Below, piece by piece: positions 4,213 to 5,735 of a DNA stretch of 5,735 nt (positions are counted from its first letter, which is position 1; each line of letters starts with the position of its first letter). The notes beneath the pieces were generated by a model. That model searched no databases, was not told the DNA's origin, and saw nothing but the letters and a program-made list of their open reading frames with translations. The translations under genes were made by a program, and so were the position numbers. The DNA is taken from the NCBI GenBank assembly GCA_030619245.1, contig JAUXBS010000093.1, positions 1 through 5,735 of the forward strand, written 5' to 3'. The DNA is from Clostridia bacterium. GTDB lineage: Bacteria; UBA6262; WVXT01; JAUXBS01.

Positions 4213-5735
4213 ATGAAAAAAACACATAAATATTTATTGATTTTAATTTCAATTCTATTCCTTTCCTCAACCGCATTTTCCGCCTGGGACCAGTTCACCA
4301 ATTCCGGGGGTGGCGGGTGGCAGTACAGGAAGGCGGTAACCATAAGCCATTCCGGCTTACCGTTGAATGATTACCAGGTGCTTATAACCGGGACGGAACT
4401 TAACACATCAATACTCATTGGCGGGGGAAAACTGCAGGCAGACCTGGCTGACGCAAGGTTTGCCACAGGCGAAACAAGCGGTACCGAGCTTTCTTACTGC
4501 AAGGGTTCGCCTGCGGGGAATTTCTGGGTCAATCTGCCGGTTATTAATACAGGTGACAATATCATATATTTCTATTATGGAAACAGTTCTGCAATAGATT
4601 CAAGCAATGGCCCCAATACGTTCCTCATGTATGACGATTTTGAAGACGGGGATATAGGCGACTGGACCGGAAGGGCGGGGAGCGCGAGCTGGCAGGCGCT
4701 GGCGGGGATGCTGGATATTAATGATTACGACGTGGATGGCAGGTCCGAAATCACGGCTCCGCAGGCGGCCCATGCCGACGTTGAATTAACCTATAGGACC
4801 TGGGCGGAAAATGTATCCGTCGGTAAGGACGGCGGAGCGATGTTAAGGCAGAACCCTGCGGGACAGGGCTATCTGATTTCCATATTTGACGACACGGAAG
4901 GCCTGGCGGTTTACCGTTCTGACGGTTGGGGGGATATCAGCCCCGTGCTGGTTGAAGCAACGCCCTTCACCTGGACGGATGCCTGGTACAGGGTCAAAAT
5001 ATTTGCGCTGGGCAGCGAGTTGAAGGTGAAGTGCTGGGTGGACGGCTCGGGCGAGCCGGGGCTATGGACGCTGGAAACGACGGATAGCTCTTATCCTTCC
5101 GGCGAGTTTGCCGGGCTCACGGGGGCGTACTTAAAGCCCAAGTATATTTATTATGACGATTTTCAAGTACGCAAGTATACCAGCCCTGAACCGGTGGTTT
5201 TAGGCGTGGGGACAGAGGAGGAACCGGCAGGAGCTCCTGTGAAGTTGTTAAACACCGCGGACCCCGTGAATATACTTCCGGACGGCGTAAGCACGTCCCT
5301 TATTACATGCATGGTATCGGATGCGGCAAACCAACTGGTGAATACGGCTTCAAACACGATAAACTTTGGTTTATCCGGAGAGGGAACCTTGCTTGGAACG
5401 ACGGTTAAGAGCGCGGTTGGCGGTATGGCAACGGTTATACTGCGGTCAGGGGTAACCGTTGGGACTGCCACGGTTGATTCGTTTTCTTCAGGGCTTACTT
5501 CCGGAATAGTTGATGTTGATATTGGATTTGGAGGGTTCCCGTGGGGACTTCTTTGTACGGCTGAGCCTGTGATAATAATAGCGGATGGAGCAAGCACTTC
5601 CCTTATTACTTGCTCCGTGCTGGACAATTCAGGTCATTTAGTAGATACAGCTTTGAATGTTATAACTTTCGGTTTAACCGGGGAAGGAACCTTGCTGGGT
5701 ACAACGGTTAAGAATGCGGTTGGCGGTATAGCAAC
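4213..5735 (+). CDS. Secreted modular surface protein, DUF2341-like + jelly-roll + Ig-like repeats (C-terminus outside window)
   Basis: The frame is open from the ATG to the right edge: 507 codons plus two bases, no stop. AAGGAG (4201-4206) lies six bases before the ATG. Residues 1-23 are a Sec signal peptide (lysines, hydrophobic core 8-18, probable cleavage after Ser23 or Ala24). Residues 36 to about 135 resemble DUF2341: W36-x-Y-R-K, then N52-D-Y-Q-V, F105-W-V-N-L and Y121-Y-G-N. Residues 139-322 look like a concanavalin-A-like jelly roll, opening and closing with YDDF (140-143, 314-317), often a carbohydrate- or surface-binding fold. From 342 there are tandem 101-residue units resembling invasin/intimin-type Ig-like (Big) domains, the second cut by the window. 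No catalytic motif is visible. The likely role is adhesion, matrix or cell-wall attachment, but the export anchor is outside the window. The domain calls are by eye. Confidence 0.85.
   Translation, partial: MKKTHKYLLILISILFLSSTAFSAWDQFTNSGGGGWQYRKAVTISHSGLPLNDYQVLITGTELNTSILIGGGKLQADLADARFATGETSGTELSYCKGSPAGNFWVNLPVINTGDNIIYFYYGNSSAIDSSNGPNTFLMYDDFEDGDIGDWTGRAGSASWQALAGMLDINDYDVDGRSEITAPQAAHADVELTYRTWAENVSVGKDGGAMLRQNPAGQGYLISIFDDTEGLAVYRSDGWGDISPVLVEATPFTWTDAWYRVKIFALGSELKVKCWVDGSGEPGLWTLETTDSSYPSGEFAGLTGAYLKPKYIYYDDFQVRKYTSPEPVVLGVGTEEEPAGAPVKLLNTADPVNILPDGVSTSLITCMVSDAANQLVNTASNTINFGLSGEGTLLGTTVKSAVGGMATVILRSGVTVGTATVDSFSSGLTSGIVDVDIGFGGFPWGLLCTAEPVIIIADGASTSLITCSVLDNSGHLVDTALNVITFGLTGEGTLLGTTVKNAVGGIA
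5236..5735 (+). repeat. In-frame tandem 303-base repeats encoding Ig-like domains
   Basis: Unit 1 is 5236-5538. Unit 2 starts at 5539 and is cut at 5735. The period is 303 bases (101 codons) with no gap over the visible overlap. By hand count, 44 of 65 comparable residues are identical. The best-conserved part is the GEGTLLGTTVK region followed by AVGG. Both units have a cysteine at the same place after SLIT (366 and 467). Further copies probably follow. Confidence 0.85.

Noticed and set aside
5163..5627. Minus-strand open frame of 154 codons opposite the Ig-like repeats
   Set aside because: It mirrors the tandem repeats; the plus frame has a signal peptide, ribosome site and continuous domain structure.

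Overview
The window reads as an ordinary chromosomal stretch from a Gram-negative-type bacterium. The lineage cannot be fixed from the sequence. A lipoprotein without an Asp at +2 suggests an outer membrane. The combination of a PilZ protein, an atypical group-II phosphofructokinase and a large secreted protein with DUF2341-like, jelly-roll and Ig-like modules is the kind of content seen in candidate phyla such as Omnitrophota or Elusimicrobiota. That placement is a low-confidence inference.

Layout: (1) 1-178, a non-coding left edge with a hairpin-rich repeat-like element and a probable terminator. (2) 179-538, minus strand, a small PilZ-domain protein with four cysteines packed around its ligand motif. 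(3) 557-719, a divergent intergenic region with a promoter on each side. (4) 720-2136, plus strand, a two-gene phospholipid operon: pgsA followed by cdsA, overlapping by 11 bases. (5) 2186-2542, minus strand, a coiled-coil lipoprotein converging on cdsA. (6) 2543-2755, back-to-back divergent promoters. (7) 2756-4072, plus strand, a 6-phosphofructokinase. (8) 4073-4212, hairpins and a strong promoter. (9) 4213 to the right edge, plus strand, the first 507 residues of a secreted surface protein that continues beyond the window and is entering its second Ig-like repeat.

How the genes relate: CdsA makes CDP-diacylglycerol and PgsA commits it to phosphatidylglycerol, so the overlapping pair forms a unit. 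The PilZ gene, the lipoprotein, the kinase and the surface protein each have their own promoter and appear to be separate transcription units. They share only a general link to envelope and surface biology (not the kinase).

I see no defence, mobile or biosynthetic system. The points most worth a second look are an apparent ATC start codon in pgsA, the CC-x6-CC cysteine cluster in the PilZ motif, a predicted leaderless PilZ transcript, the extended -10 (TGn) element in all five promoters I could assign, and the structured element at the left edge.
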